NCBI GenBank assembly: GCA_913060975.1
Contig: CAJXVC010000014.1
Span: 1-34,627, forward strand
From: an uncultured Gammaproteobacteria bacterium
Lineage (GTDB): Bacteria; Pseudomonadota; Gammaproteobacteria; Pseudomonadales; Pseudohongiellaceae
Direction: 5' to 3'
DNA length: 34,627 nt
Made by a program: the position numbers and the translations under genes. Shown in pieces: positions 25,700-34,363 of this stretch. The notes below the pieces were generated by a model. It was given only the letters and a program-made list of their open reading frames with translations. It ran no database searches and was not told the DNA's origin. How positions within the stretch are numbered: the stretch's first letter is position 1; each line of letters opens with the position of its first letter.

Positions 25700-26650
25700 C
25701 TACTGACGATAGGGCCAATAGTAGATGGATAGAACTACTATGCTATATGAAGGCAATAGAAATATCAGTGGTTGATACACTTGATTTGCCATGACCCACA
25801 ATAAATACAGCGATGCACAAAATATCAAATAAGCGGGTACTAACAGTAGTGACAACTGCAGTGCAGAGCCTGTTTGCAAAGTGCCTGCTCGCATAAGCAA
25901 GTAAGCACAGGGAATCGCGACCAGCGAGGCGTGTAACAACGTTTGATAGACATGCCCGGCGACAAGGCTTACCGCTGTGCTGTACACAAAATACAGCACG
26001 GCGAAACAGACATAGGCCAAGGCTATCACCTTGATTTTACGTAAGAGAAATGTGCTCCATCTTAGCGTTGCAGTCTGGTCAGTATCAAATTGGTTAACCA
26101 AAAGGTACTGGGCCAAAGCAAGCGAAAATATCAGCAGATACCAGCCGACAAAATTACTCCAGGGCACGCTGTACCACGGCCACACGGATGCCAATTCAGA
26201 CGGTGGCAACCATTCCCACAAACCTAGTGCCACAGTCCCCGGGTCCAGAATCAAATCCAGTGCCAGTGCCAGCAGCCCGGACGTGGTGGCTACAAATAAC
26301 CAGTTGCGGCGTAGCTGAAGACTTGTGTAATACGCCGCATAGAAGATCATGGCCCAGCCGCAACTCACGTAGAGAGGTACCTGGCCAGGCAGATATAACC
26401 ACTCAGGGCCAAACTGGTAGCAGTAATTACCAGCTAGAGTATTGACTGCTTCGATGGAGTAGCCGAACAGAAACCCCATGATATAGGTGGTGAAATTCTC
26501 CCGGCCCTCGCGCCAGGCGCAGTAGAGAATCCAGACTGCCAACAACATAAAACCGTAAATACTGAGTTTGACTGACCAATGTGGGTCTATCTGGGTGCAG
26601 ATGAGTGCGATGCCGGGTTCGGTTTGGCTGATATTTAGAAATACGGGCAT
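25700..26650 (-). CDS. CruF-like carotenoid biosynthesis membrane protein (DUF422)
   Basis: A 316-residue integral membrane protein with about eight to nine hydrophobic spans. The conserved signature of the CruF/DUF422 carotenoid family is present: GFLFGYSIEAVNT, PLYVSCGWAMIFYAAYYT, LDLILDPGTVALGLWEW and YSVPWSNFVGWYL. CruF hydrates the 1,2 double bond of acyclic carotenoids such as gamma-carotene; other members make C50 carotenoids. No crt gene is in the window, so the substrate must come from elsewhere. The gene lies directly upstream of the hybrid kinase gene, an unusual partner. Confidence 0.82.
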   Translation of the reverse strand: MPVFLNISQTEPGIALICTQIDPHWSVKLSIYGFMLLAVWILYCAWREGRENFTTYIMGFLFGYSIEAVNTLAGNYCYQFGPEWLYLPGQVPLYVSCGWAMIFYAAYYTSLQLRRNWLFVATTSGLLALALDLILDPGTVALGLWEWLPPSELASVWPWYSVPWSNFVGWYLLIFSLALAQYLLVNQFDTDQTATLRWSTFLLRKIKVIALAYVCFAVLYFVYSTAVSLVAGHVYQTLLHASLVAIPCAYLLMRAGTLQTGSALQLSLLLVPAYLIFCASLYLLWVMANQVYQPLIFLLPSYSIVVLSIYYWPYRQ

Positions 26651-27205
26651 GTTCTAGTTGCCAGATACTGATTATTAGATCGTCGCGTGTGCAAGCTGCA
26701 ATTATACGACAAAGCTGCTGTCGTTTTTTTGCAATTCGCAGGCATTGCAGGAGATCCACGAACGATTCCTTACCCGCAGTCGACGACATCCTGACGCGGC
26801 GCGAAATTCATGCGCGCGATGTTGAGCAATATGCAATGTAGCGCAATCTGAACAGAAAGGGTTGGTATTAAAAGCACGCACAGCTTGCATACGAGAAATA
26901 CAAACACAGCGTTACCGGCAGGCAACTATCACACAATTGGTGAGCACACTAACCTCGTACGCTGGTACATTGGTCGCGGCATACTTTATTTATTCAGTTT
27001 CAACTACCGTTGAAAGAGAGTGATCGCCACCGGCGTGAATAGTGGCTGCTCTGAGGCCATACCCCACACCGAAGTCCCCGCTTTGACTGAAATAGCAGTC
27101 AGAATAATTTACTTGTCCAAAACACTTGCAAGTGTTAATTTTTTAACATATTGTTAAATTATTAACAGAAACTACGAAAACATATAGCGCCTGGAAGGAG
27201 CAAAG
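26651..27205. other. Long divergent intergenic region before the blaI-like gene
   Basis: About 550 bases holding the leftward promoter of the carotenoid/kinase pair and the rightward promoter of the BlaI/BlaR pair. The last 90 bases are AT-rich and carry the two dyads annotated separately. A TGACTG...CAGTCA pair near 27083-27101 is a weaker dyad. No gene is convincing. Confidence 0.5.
27121..27158. promoter_or_regulatory. Candidate operator region for the BlaI-like repressor
   Basis: A perfect 16-bp palindrome AACACTTGCAAGTGTT (27121-27136) is followed by a second dyad TTTAACA-TAT-TGTTAAA (27142-27158). They lie about 50-85 bases before the repressor start, where an autoregulated MecI/BlaI-type repressor would bind. 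The sequence differs from the staphylococcal TACA/TGTA operator. Confidence 0.55.
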
Positions 27206-27595
27206 ATGACCAACCTCAACAAGCTCAGCCGCCGCGAGCGGCAGATCATGGACGTGCTCTATCGATTGGAGCAAGCCAGCGCCAAAGAGATTCAGGATGC
27301 TCTGGGTGATCCGCTTAGCGACTCATCAATACGAACTTTCCTGCGCAAGCTGGAAGAAAAAGGGCATATCAAACACCGGGAAGCTGGCCCCAAATTCATC
27401 TATTCACCAATAGTCGCGCGCAACAAAGCGTCAGCATCGGCGCTGTCGAACGTGGTGAAAACATTCTTTTCTGATTCGCCACTCATGGCGGTCAACTCCT
27501 TACTGGACATGTCGATGGCAGACATCTCCGAAGACGATATCAAATCGCTGGAAAAACTCATTCGTGAGAAAAAACAAGAACTGAATAAAAAGTGA
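27206..27595 (+). CDS. BlaI/MecI/CopY-family transcriptional repressor
   Basis: A 129-residue repressor. Residues about 6-70 form the winged helix (LSRRERQIMDVLYRLEQASAKEIQDAL, then SDSSIRTFLRKLEEKGHIKHRE), and the rest is the helical dimerisation part (LLDMSMADISEDDIKSLEKLIREKK) where BlaR-type proteases cut. AAGGAG 5 bases before the ATG is a strong site. The M56 sensor gene follows after 9 bases, the normal bla/mec-type arrangement. No beta-lactamase gene is adjacent, so the regulated target is unknown. Confidence 0.9.
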   Translation: MTNLNKLSRRERQIMDVLYRLEQASAKEIQDALGDPLSDSSIRTFLRKLEEKGHIKHREAGPKFIYSPIVARNKASASALSNVVKTFFSDSPLMAVNSLLDMSMADISEDDIKSLEKLIREKKQELNKK

Positions 27596-27604
27596 GGTAA
27601 TGAC

Positions 27605-28942
27605 ATGCTAATGCAATTCCTAAGCTCGCCAATCTCGCAGTGGCTATTGAATCTGCTATTCGAATCACTGCTTATCCTTGCCCCTATCGCTGCGCTAACC
27701 AGCTTCGCCAAATCCAGGCTATCCAGTGCATCGACACATCTCTTGTGGTGTGCGGGCCTTATCGCTATCGCAATGCTACCCCTTGTTCCAATACTATTCT
27801 CCTGGGCTCCCAACGCAGCTAGCACAACGAATGGCCTAACAGTATTCACAGTGACAGCAAACTCTGCGCAGCTGAGTGACAGCAGTGCGCTGATATTGGC
27901 ACCACTGGTTACTGCGCTTTACTGCATAGTCGCCTTCGCCCTGTTACTTTCACTCAGCAGATCATGGTGGCACTTGCGCAATCTGGATGCACTTGCCAGT
28001 GCATGCAATGACCTGGACTGCCAACAATTATTCAGCAAGTTAGTAGAAGACAAAGAAATTCGTCGTCCCGTGCAACTTAAAATAAGCCGAGCAGTGAACT
28101 CCCCTGTTTCATACGGACTTTGGCGACCAGTTGTTCTGCTCCCCGAAACTGCAATGCAGTGGTCTACCTCTACTCGCAAGCAAATTCTTGTTCACGAGCT
28201 AAGCCATATTCATCGCCTGGATTGGCTAACCATGCTTGTCGCCCGCATCATTTGCGCCCTGTTCTGGATTAACCCACTCACATGGCATGCCCTGCGAGAA
28301 ATGAATGAAGCAGCCGAAAAAAGCTGCGATGCAGAAGTGTACCGCCACAACGACGAACATATTGGTTACGCCGAGAATCTTTTGCGGCTTGCCAAGCAAC
28401 AGTCCAGTCCGCACGATTCGCCGTTACTGGCCCAGCCAATGTTTGGCAGAAACAGTCTCGATGGTCGTATTAGGAGCATACTCGAGCGCCGACTGCCGCC
28501 GCGAAGTAGTCGAATGCTCAAAGCCTTTGTAGCGTTCACGCTTTTGATCTCGAGCATTGGTTTTAATCAGCTTAGTCTTGTGGCAGCTCAGGACAACCTG
28601 GAGGATCAGGAATATCTGCCAATCAGAGCTATTGCCCCTATGTACCCGCGTCGTGCAGCCGATGAAGAGATAGAGGGCTGGGCCTTGTTTAGTTTCACAG
28701 TTACGGCACAGGGAACTGTCGATCCTGATTCTGTAGCAGTAGTTGACATAGAGCCAGCCGGTTATTTCGAACGCAGTTCAGAAAATGCTCTGTTGCAATT
28801 TGAATTTGAGCCACGCATCGTCAATGGAGAAGCTGTTGCAGTAGAAGGCGTACAGTATTTATTCCGCTACCATTTGCAGGACGAGGGAGAACCCAATTTT
28901 AATAGACCACCCCCTGAAGCACGAAACCGAAACAACGACTAA
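27605..28942 (+). CDS. BlaR1/M56-type membrane metallopeptidase with C-terminal TonB domain
   Basis: A 445-residue protein. Membrane segments lie near residues 12-34, 45-67, 95-117 and 305-322. The M56 zinc site is HELSH (197-201) with a downstream Glu in EMNEAAEKSCDAE (about 232-244). Residues about 335-425 are a TonB C-terminal domain (APMYPRRAADEEIEGWALFSFTVTAQG and FEPRIVNGEAV). In BlaR1 the extracellular part is a penicillin-binding domain; here it is replaced by a TonB-type domain, a known variant in proteobacteria. The protein should sense an envelope signal and cleave the BlaI-like repressor encoded just upstream. GAGG 7 bases before the ATG overlaps the repressor stop. Confidence 0.9.
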   Translation: MLMQFLSSPISQWLLNLLFESLLILAPIAALTSFAKSRLSSASTHLLWCAGLIAIAMLPLVPILFSWAPNAASTTNGLTVFTVTANSAQLSDSSALILAPLVTALYCIVAFALLLSLSRSWWHLRNLDALASACNDLDCQQLFSKLVEDKEIRRPVQLKISRAVNSPVSYGLWRPVVLLPETAMQWSTSTRKQILVHELSHIHRLDWLTMLVARIICALFWINPLTWHALREMNEAAEKSCDAEVYRHNDEHIGYAENLLRLAKQQSSPHDSPLLAQPMFGRNSLDGRIRSILERRLPPRSSRMLKAFVAFTLLISSIGFNQLSLVAAQDNLEDQEYLPIRAIAPMYPRRAADEEIEGWALFSFTVTAQGTVDPDSVAVVDIEPAGYFERSSENALLQFEFEPRIVNGEAVAVEGVQYLFRYHLQDEGEPNFNRPPPEARNRNND

Positions 28943-28963
28943 ATCCTTCTCGTCCTGAATAAG

Positions 28964-29002
28964 AAAGGGCTAGCGATCTCAACATCCGCTAGCCCTTTTT
29001 TA
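28964..29002 (+). terminator. Rho-independent terminator after the blaR-like gene
   Basis: A perfect 12-bp stem (28964-28975 with 28987-28998, AAAGGGCTAGCG / CGCTAGCCCTTT), an 11-base loop, and the T-run TTTTTTATTT, starting 21 bases after the stop. Confidence 0.9.
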
Positions 29003-29016
29003 TTTCAATTTATTCT

Positions 29017-29110
29017 TCAGAATATACCGCGAATCTCAATCGCGATTACCGGCTTTGTGGCAAAACAGGAATCGTCGATCTAATCGTTGACGATGGTGCG
29101 GCTGAATCGC
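29017..29110 (-). pseudogene. Decayed 3' tail of a TonB-dependent receptor gene
   Basis: On the minus strand, ending at TGA (29017-29019), the frame reads DDSCFATKPVIAIEIRGIF. The intact receptor at 30684-32855 ends EDSCSDAGPVLAIKIRGTF. The similarity continues upstream as TIVND against TIANG, interrupted by an in-frame TAG (29080-29082) and by lost codons. DNA similarity is visible by eye over about 90 bases. There is no receptor body here, so this is a remnant of a duplicated or deleted paralogue. Confidence 0.8.
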
Positions 29111-29167
29111 CGCTTGCTCACGAAATGTATGCCGAATGAGATTATGGGAGATAGCGAAAGATGTCGA

Positions 29168-29218
29168 GCCGAAGTGTTGCAACGCAATCAAGCGCTCAAC
29201 ACTTCGGCCCATTTGAGA
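29168..29218 (-). terminator. Hairpin downstream of the small secreted protein gene
   Basis: Perfect 12-bp arms (29168-29179 GCCGAAGTGTTG, 29207-29218 CAACACTTCGGC) with a 27-base loop, located after the stop at 29246 on the minus strand. No T-run follows, so its role as terminator is uncertain. Confidence 0.45.
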
Positions 29219-29245
29219 TTTCTATCTGTAAGCAGGTGCCTGCTA

Positions 29246-29686
29246 TCAGTCACGCAGACTTGGAAGGCCCTTGCCTGGGGCACCGCGCCAGAAGCGACGA
29301 GTTGGTTTTTCTTCAACTGTGACCTCTTCAAAGCGGGCGAACTCAACCTGTTCAGTTTGTTGTTCTGCATCTATAGTACGCGCCCGGCGTGAATGCGGCA
29401 GTGATTTGCCTGGCGGGCCGGCTCTGAATACGCCGGCAAACAGAGTGCGTGAAGGACGGTCCATGATCTCCTGATAGTGCGCGAAGGCGGCTGTTTCATC
29501 AGCTGTCACAAAGCGGCGCTTGTGTGGTGGCTTGCCACGATACTCCACTACTAACAGGGTGGATTCATCAATCTGGCGGACCACTGTGCCGGCATTGGCC
29601 AGACTCATTGGTAACACTGCTAACAACCCGACAACCGAAAGAGTGATAGTGCTGGATTTTAATAAGCTGCTGGACTTCATACGCAT
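29246..29686 (-). CDS. Small secreted protein with two PGKxLP repeats
   Basis: A 146-residue protein with a signal peptide (STITLSVVGLLAVLPMSLANA-G). I do not recognise the family. The mature part has two related segments, FRAGPPGKSLPHSR and FWRGAPGKGLPSLR, about 45 residues apart. A TLLVVEYRGKPPHKRRF strand is basic. The start at 29686 is set by AGGAG 8 bases upstream; ATG 29680 is a second option. It is divergent from the aspartic protease gene. Confidence 0.65.
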   Translation of the reverse strand: MRMKSSSLLKSSTITLSVVGLLAVLPMSLANAGTVVRQIDESTLLVVEYRGKPPHKRRFVTADETAAFAHYQEIMDRPSRTLFAGVFRAGPPGKSLPHSRRARTIDAEQQTEQVEFARFEEVTVEEKPTRRFWRGAPGKGLPSLRD

Positions 29687-29972
29687 TGAGACTTCTCCTG
29701 AAACTAAAATCATTAAGGACACGCTACAGTGTTGTCCGACACCTGTTCTATGCCTTTGCTAACGACCAACCGGCTCGCTAGACCCTGTTAAAGATTATAT
29801 AAAACGCACTATGGGCGAGCAAACGAACATAAAAGGCACTATTTTGGTGCTTTATGATGCCCATCCAAGCAGCCTATGATCTTATCTACTTGTTTTTATT
29901 ACGTTTACTTTATTGGCCTCGATGTTGCTTTGTTATAGGGCATAGACTCCCTAATACTGTGCGAGGCGACAG

Positions 29973-30461
29973 ATGCGCCGACAAGCGAGATTTTTCAGAT
30001 TACTGCCCTGTGTGTTCTGGCTGGCGAGTTCATTAACGTTGGCCGACGACATTCAGCTAGCCCTGCAACAGGCGGATTCGGGAAACTTCTATCTGCATGG
30101 GACGCTGGATCAGACTATTGAGACCGATATGCTTGTCGATACCGGTTCGGGCTATGTCAGTCTGAGCCGCAAGACTTTCAATCGCATTAGGCAATTGCCT
30201 GGCACCGAATACGCGCGCGATATTCACGGCACTATGGCTAATGGCCATACGCTGCGCATTCCTATCTACCGGGTGCATGAACTGGCGCTGGGCGAATCAT
30301 GTGTATTGAGAGACATCGAAGTGGCAGTCTTTCCAGGTGCTGACCGCGACATTTTGGGCTTGAATGCGCTGCGCCGGTTGCAACCTTTCACAATGCAAAT
30401 GGACCCGCCAGCTCTGATCGCATCGCAATGTGCCAACCTCGAGCTGTCAATGAGCCAATAG
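29973..30461 (+). CDS. Exported retropepsin-like aspartic protease (clan AA)
   Basis: A 162-residue protein with a signal peptide (to about residue 24, LTLA-DD). The catalytic motif is MLVDTGSGYVSLS with Asp56 (D-T-G-S), followed by a flap region (GTMANGHTLRIPIYRV) and the closing hydrophobic ILGLNALRR. This is one lobe of a pepsin fold, so it would act as a dimer in the periplasm, as in the TIGR02281-type bacterial retropepsins. The substrate is unknown. GAGGCG about 6 bases before the ATG supports the start. Confidence 0.82.
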   Translation: MRRQARFFRLLPCVFWLASSLTLADDIQLALQQADSGNFYLHGTLDQTIETDMLVDTGSGYVSLSRKTFNRIRQLPGTEYARDIHGTMANGHTLRIPIYRVHELALGESCVLRDIEVAVFPGADRDILGLNALRRLQPFTMQMDPPALIASQCANLELSMSQ

Positions 30462-30528
30462 CCAGGATCAGGCTCTCGCCGATGTCTGGCTGCGGCATTG
30501 TCCGCAATCACCAATAGTAATAACGAAA

Positions 30529-30601
30529 AAGGGCCAGAACCTGCCAAGCCGGGAAACACCCCTGCTCAGAAAATCCTGACCCTTCTTGCTCAATTTTTTT
30601 T
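30529..30601. terminator. Imperfect convergent terminator
   Basis: AAGGGCCAGAA (30529-30539) pairs with TCCTGACCCTT (30574-30584) with two mismatches. On the plus strand eight T follow about ten bases later; on the minus strand the stem is followed by five T. It could serve both the aspartic protease gene and the convergent receptor gene. Confidence 0.5.
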
Positions 30602-30683
30602 ACTTCTTATTACTTCCTATTTACTACTTGGCTTTCAACTTCCAGCACGTTGTTTCTTGTACTGCTAACCGGTCTCGTTGCTG

Positions 30684-32855
30684 TTAGAAAGTACCACGAA
30701 TCTTGATCGCCAATACCGGTCCGGCATCAGAACAGGAGTCTTCGATCTCGTCGATAGAACCGTTGGCGATAGTGCCGTTGATGTAACGCGTGCGGACACG
30801 ACAGCGATCGCGCGAGTCTCGAGCTTCGAAGCGATAAACCAGGTCACCCCAGGCTTGTACCTCGACCCAGCCGTTGAATGACCCCACTTTCGGATACTGT
30901 TCGATCTTGTCGATATCATAGACCAGGAAATCATTGTAGAACTCACGGTTATAGCGCAGGCCGTAATTCATGTTGTAGAAGCCCGGGATATCATGGCGGA
31001 AACCAAAGTTGTAGCTACTGCCGCCGCCGCGCAAGGAACGCTCACGCTCAATGTTCAGGAACGGGTCAGTCACGGAGGATTCTTCGATCGATAAACCAGC
31101 AGTTAACAGTAACTCGGGCTGATTAAACATTGTCATACGCAAGCTGCTATCAATATTGAAACCATAACGCTCACCGCTACCGATGTTACCGCGCGCACCC
31201 AATGTTTGCGTATCGGTGGAGACATCGACGTTGTCGATCAGGTCATCCAGATCATGATAGAAGACATTGGAGTTAATCACACCGGAGTCATTAGGCAGAC
31301 GGTATTCCAGATTCGCCTCATAGCGCCAGGACTGTTCCTGTCGCAGATCGGAGTTACCTTCAAACGCGTTTTGCTCATCGTCACCGCCATCAATGCTGGC
31401 CGTAAAATCGGTGAAGCTCAGCTGTGCCACGTCTTTTTCTATGCTGGCACGAAACTGAATCGCTGGCGTGATATCGAAACGATAATCCACTTTCGGACGG
31501 AAGAAAGTGAAATCGCGAGAATTTGAAATATTACCGCTTTGCGAAATCTCACTGTCTTCAAACAACAGCGTGGTCTCCAATGACATACGGTCATTGAGCT
31601 GCCAGTTGTGGATAGCGAAATACTCGTAACGCATTTCCTCAACAGTACCGACCGCATCAGTATCCGGGCTCAGGCCACCAAAACGTGGGCCGCCATCAGT
31701 GTCGCCAGCCAGACCCAGTTGCAGTGACGTATCAAGAATTGTTTGCGCGCGCTCAAGACCGGCTTCCAGTGATTGCGTATTACTCAGGTCGAACACATAG
31801 GACGAACGCACAATACGCTCTTTGGTATTCACTTCATTGGACAGGTACAGGTCGGAGGTTTCTGAGTTGCCATTGACCTGATATCGGGTGCGGTAGCTGT
31901 TATTGATGTCATCGTTAACGATGAACAATGTGCGCCAGCGGCTACCATCCGCAAACACGTGCATGTAGTCGCCACCGATTTCCCAGGAACCTTCCTCGGT
32001 CGGAATAGTATCGCGCTCAATGTCGACTGTAGGCGGGTTGGTATCGTAATCGGTAATAATACGGTCAGCGTAAGCGTCGTATTCGTTGTCACTCCACTGC
32101 AAGTTCAGGTTAGCTGTATCGTTGGCTGTAAATTCATAACCAAGATTGGCCTGCAGGGTAACTGGCCAGGCATCACGCCCTTCATCACGGTCGACAGTCT
32201 CGTTAATAGAGCCGTCAGGGTTAACACTGGTTTCAAAACCATCACGAAATTCCCAACGCGGCTCGCGCTCGGCGCTCAGGAAGTAATTGAAAGCGCCGCT
32301 TTGGCCGGTTGCAGAGAACTTGCCACCGGGCTGATATTTGCCATCGTGGTAGTGGTCCATGTTGAGCTCATAGGCAAACGAAGTACTGGACTGGGATTCC
32401 AGCAATACAACGTTAATTACCTGGCTGCCACCACGCACATCAAGGTCACCGGATGTACCACGAATGATTTCAATATACTGAACTTCAGAAGCAGGGATAC
32501 GGGACAGTTGTGAATTACCCTCATTACCCTTGCCTGCGATACGGCGGCCATTGATCAATACCTGATCGCCACCAGCACCCAGACCGCGGCGGCTGGAACC
32601 ATCGGAGCTACCGGGGCCACCGGAAGGACCATTGCCACCGAGCGCTACGCTAATACCGGGAATTCGCTGCAACATGTCATTGACCGAATAGGGTTGGTAT
32701 TGATCGAAAAAGCTGGCTGGGTAGGTGACAGTGGAGTCGTCAGAAGTCGTCGGCTGGACCTGCGCCAGGGCCGATTGCCCAAAACTCGCCAGAATGACCG
32801 TACTGAAGCCAATGGCCAGACTGAGCTTATGTCGTGATACTGCTAGTGCTTTCAT
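30684..32855 (-). CDS. TonB-dependent outer-membrane receptor
   Basis: A 723-residue receptor with a signal peptide (GQSALA-QVQ, about residue 31). The plug shows YSVNDMLQRIPGISV, a glycine/serine-rich insert near residues 72-93, GGDQVLINGRRIAGKGN, IPASEVQYIEIIRGTSGDLDVRGGSQVINVVL, then a barrel ending in the aromatic IRGTF. The substrate is unknown. Upstream lies a perfect dyad (33038-33056). A fragment of a close paralogue's 3' end sits at 29017-29110. Confidence 0.9.
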   Translation of the reverse strand: MKALAVSRHKLSLAIGFSTVILASFGQSALAQVQPTTSDDSTVTYPASFFDQYQPYSVNDMLQRIPGISVALGGNGPSGGPGSSDGSSRRGLGAGGDQVLINGRRIAGKGNEGNSQLSRIPASEVQYIEIIRGTSGDLDVRGGSQVINVVLLESQSSTSFAYELNMDHYHDGKYQPGGKFSATGQSGAFNYFLSAEREPRWEFRDGFETSVNPDGSINETVDRDEGRDAWPVTLQANLGYEFTANDTANLNLQWSDNEYDAYADRIITDYDTNPPTVDIERDTIPTEEGSWEIGGDYMHVFADGSRWRTLFIVNDDINNSYRTRYQVNGNSETSDLYLSNEVNTKERIVRSSYVFDLSNTQSLEAGLERAQTILDTSLQLGLAGDTDGGPRFGGLSPDTDAVGTVEEMRYEYFAIHNWQLNDRMSLETTLLFEDSEISQSGNISNSRDFTFFRPKVDYRFDITPAIQFRASIEKDVAQLSFTDFTASIDGGDDEQNAFEGNSDLRQEQSWRYEANLEYRLPNDSGVINSNVFYHDLDDLIDNVDVSTDTQTLGARGNIGSGERYGFNIDSSLRMTMFNQPELLLTAGLSIEESSVTDPFLNIERERSLRGGGSSYNFGFRHDIPGFYNMNYGLRYNREFYNDFLVYDIDKIEQYPKVGSFNGWVEVQAWGDLVYRFEARDSRDRCRVRTRYINGTIANGSIDEIEDSCSDAGPVLAIKIRGTF

Positions 32856-33037
32856 GAGGAAATGTGGGCTCCCTGATAATATTATAGTTAGGGTTTTCTG
32901 CCTGTCTCTTTAGTCAGTGCCTAGTCAATGCCTGAGCAAATGCGCTGGGGTGAACGCGGTAAGACTTTTATGGCAGAAAATCAGTCGCGTAGTATGCACG
33001 CAAATGTCGAGCAGAGACATCAGAGCCTTGTCTCAAA

Positions 33038-33056
33038 TTATTACAATTTGTAATAA
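33038..33056. promoter_or_regulatory. Perfect dyad, candidate operator of the receptor gene
   Basis: TTATTACA-ATT-TGTAATAA, perfect 8-base arms with a 3-base centre, about 185 bases before the receptor start. The shape suits a dimeric repressor; no candidate regulator is adjacent. Confidence 0.5.
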
Positions 33057-33172
33057 CGCTACAGAGCTGTAACGCGAGATTTACGCGCCTGCAGCCACTC
33101 TTCAACGTGGCCTGACACCCAAATAGCGCTTGGCAGTCAGCCCCGTGCTGTTTATTAAATTTTTAAAGCAAT

Positions 33173-33189
33173 GCGGGCTCAGGGCCCGC
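33173..33189 (-). terminator. Short GC hairpin after the secreted-protein gene
   Basis: GCGGGC (33173-33178) pairs with GCCCGC (33184-33189), loop 5. On the minus strand it follows the stop at 33209 by about 20 bases and is followed by an AT-rich stretch, consistent with a weak terminator. Confidence 0.5.
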
Positions 33190-33208
33190 CAAAGAGTTAG
33201 AGATCGAC

Positions 33209-34303
33209 TTAGTTAACGGCCGCCTCGGCATCCAAACGCTCCTGAACACGCGCGCCGCGCAGAATATTCTGCATCCCGTAATTACCCTCGTGACAGGCAT
33301 ATTCATAGAGCTGGCCGCCCACCTTGGTCAGCGGCTGCACGGCCGTGAATTTGTCAGTAAAAGTAGAGGGATCGTCCAAGGTCCATTGATATTCGATGGT
33401 ATACGGTCCAGTGCGGGTGAAGCGCTCTATGAGCATCTTGTCCTCGGCATCGCCGAAGCGACTGAAGCTGGGCACCAGATGCGTGAAATTTCGGGTTTCC
33501 ACCACCAGGGTCTCGTCTTCCCAATACCCCCGGGAATCACCGCTCCACTGCCGAATCGTGTCGTCGAGCGGCCCGCGTTCTGTAAGCGGGATTATGCGGG
33601 CATCGTGGACCATTTCAGTCAACACCACCACGTGATCGCGATTCTGAAAAATCTGCACATTGGCATTGTAGCCACCGCCAGAAAACGGCGGGCCGGCGTT
33701 GTAGCCAATCAGGCAACGCTCTGACAGGCCGCGATCTTCCGGGCCGTCCTTGCCAATACCACCGAACACACCCAGTACCGGGCGCTCGCCCCCGACATCC
33801 GGGCCCAGAGTCGTTCTGTGTACGGCGCTACCTTCCACGCGTGCAGGCAAGCGACCATCTTCGGGATAGATAAGGAGTGAAGTACGCCGGTTCTCACCAA
33901 TACTGGCTGTTTCGTACCAGAAGTTGTTGTAACCCCCGGTGCTGTCACCTACCGGTGGCGCCTCCGGATCAACCACGCGTTCGGCTTCGGCTGCATCAGC
34001 GGCTTCGCGCGATTCCGCTTGACGAATGCGCTTCTGAATCAACTCGTCCTCTGTCAAAAATTCCCGGGTGCCAAAACTTTGCGGCCGCTGCATGGGAGTG
34101 CTGGATACCCAGTTCCATACGCCTTGCAGGTCAGGTTGGCCCCATTCTGTAAGGGGAGTTTCAAAACTTTCTGCAGACTGCGCCAGTGCAACCCTGAGAG
34201 GCGCAACGGTTAAGCTGCACAAAGCAGCGGCCAGAAAGACGGCTCCAGGTTTCCTGCTGGATTTGCTAGTAAGTTTCGTGCTGGGCTGGATTCTGAGTTG
34301 CAT
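33209..34303 (-). CDS. Secreted protein of an uncharacterised family (WGQPDLQGVW type)
   Basis: A 364-residue protein with a long signal peptide (cleavage ALA-QS near residue 41). The motif EWGQPDLQGVWNWVSSTPMQRP, a central RCLIGYNAGPPF, and the C-terminal YACHEGNYGMQNILRGAR are hallmarks of an exported family often seen beside TonB receptors and PQQ enzymes in marine proteobacteria and acidobacteria; I know no confirmed function. The start ATG (34303) directly follows GTGTCCCCCC and has no ribosome site, and no other in-frame start is visible before the signal peptide. The preceding octamer is the same as in the RAYT repeat ends. Confidence 0.75.
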   Translation of the reverse strand: MQLRIQPSTKLTSKSSRKPGAVFLAAALCSLTVAPLRVALAQSAESFETPLTEWGQPDLQGVWNWVSSTPMQRPQSFGTREFLTEDELIQKRIRQAESREAADAAEAERVVDPEAPPVGDSTGGYNNFWYETASIGENRRTSLLIYPEDGRLPARVEGSAVHRTTLGPDVGGERPVLGVFGGIGKDGPEDRGLSERCLIGYNAGPPFSGGGYNANVQIFQNRDHVVVLTEMVHDARIIPLTERGPLDDTIRQWSGDSRGYWEDETLVVETRNFTHLVPSFSRFGDAEDKMLIERFTRTGPYTIEYQWTLDDPSTFTDKFTAVQPLTKVGGQLYEYACHEGNYGMQNILRGARVQERLDAEAAVN

Positions 34304-34363
34304 GGGGGGACACCATTTATTGTTTTCCTGAATGCTAGGCTAGCCCGAGCCGTATTGGCACAC

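Larger units (their letters stand above)
28943..29245. other. Intergenic region with terminator, decayed receptor tail and a hairpin
   Basis: Holds the terminator of the BlaI/BlaR pair (28964-29002), the degenerate TonB-receptor tail (29017-29110) and a hairpin after the secreted-protein gene (29168-29218). The remainder shows nothing else. Confidence 0.6.
32856..33208. other. Intergenic region upstream of the second TonB receptor
   Basis: About 350 bases containing the dyad at 33038-33056 and the hairpin at 33173-33189. The rest shows no gene. Confidence 0.5.
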
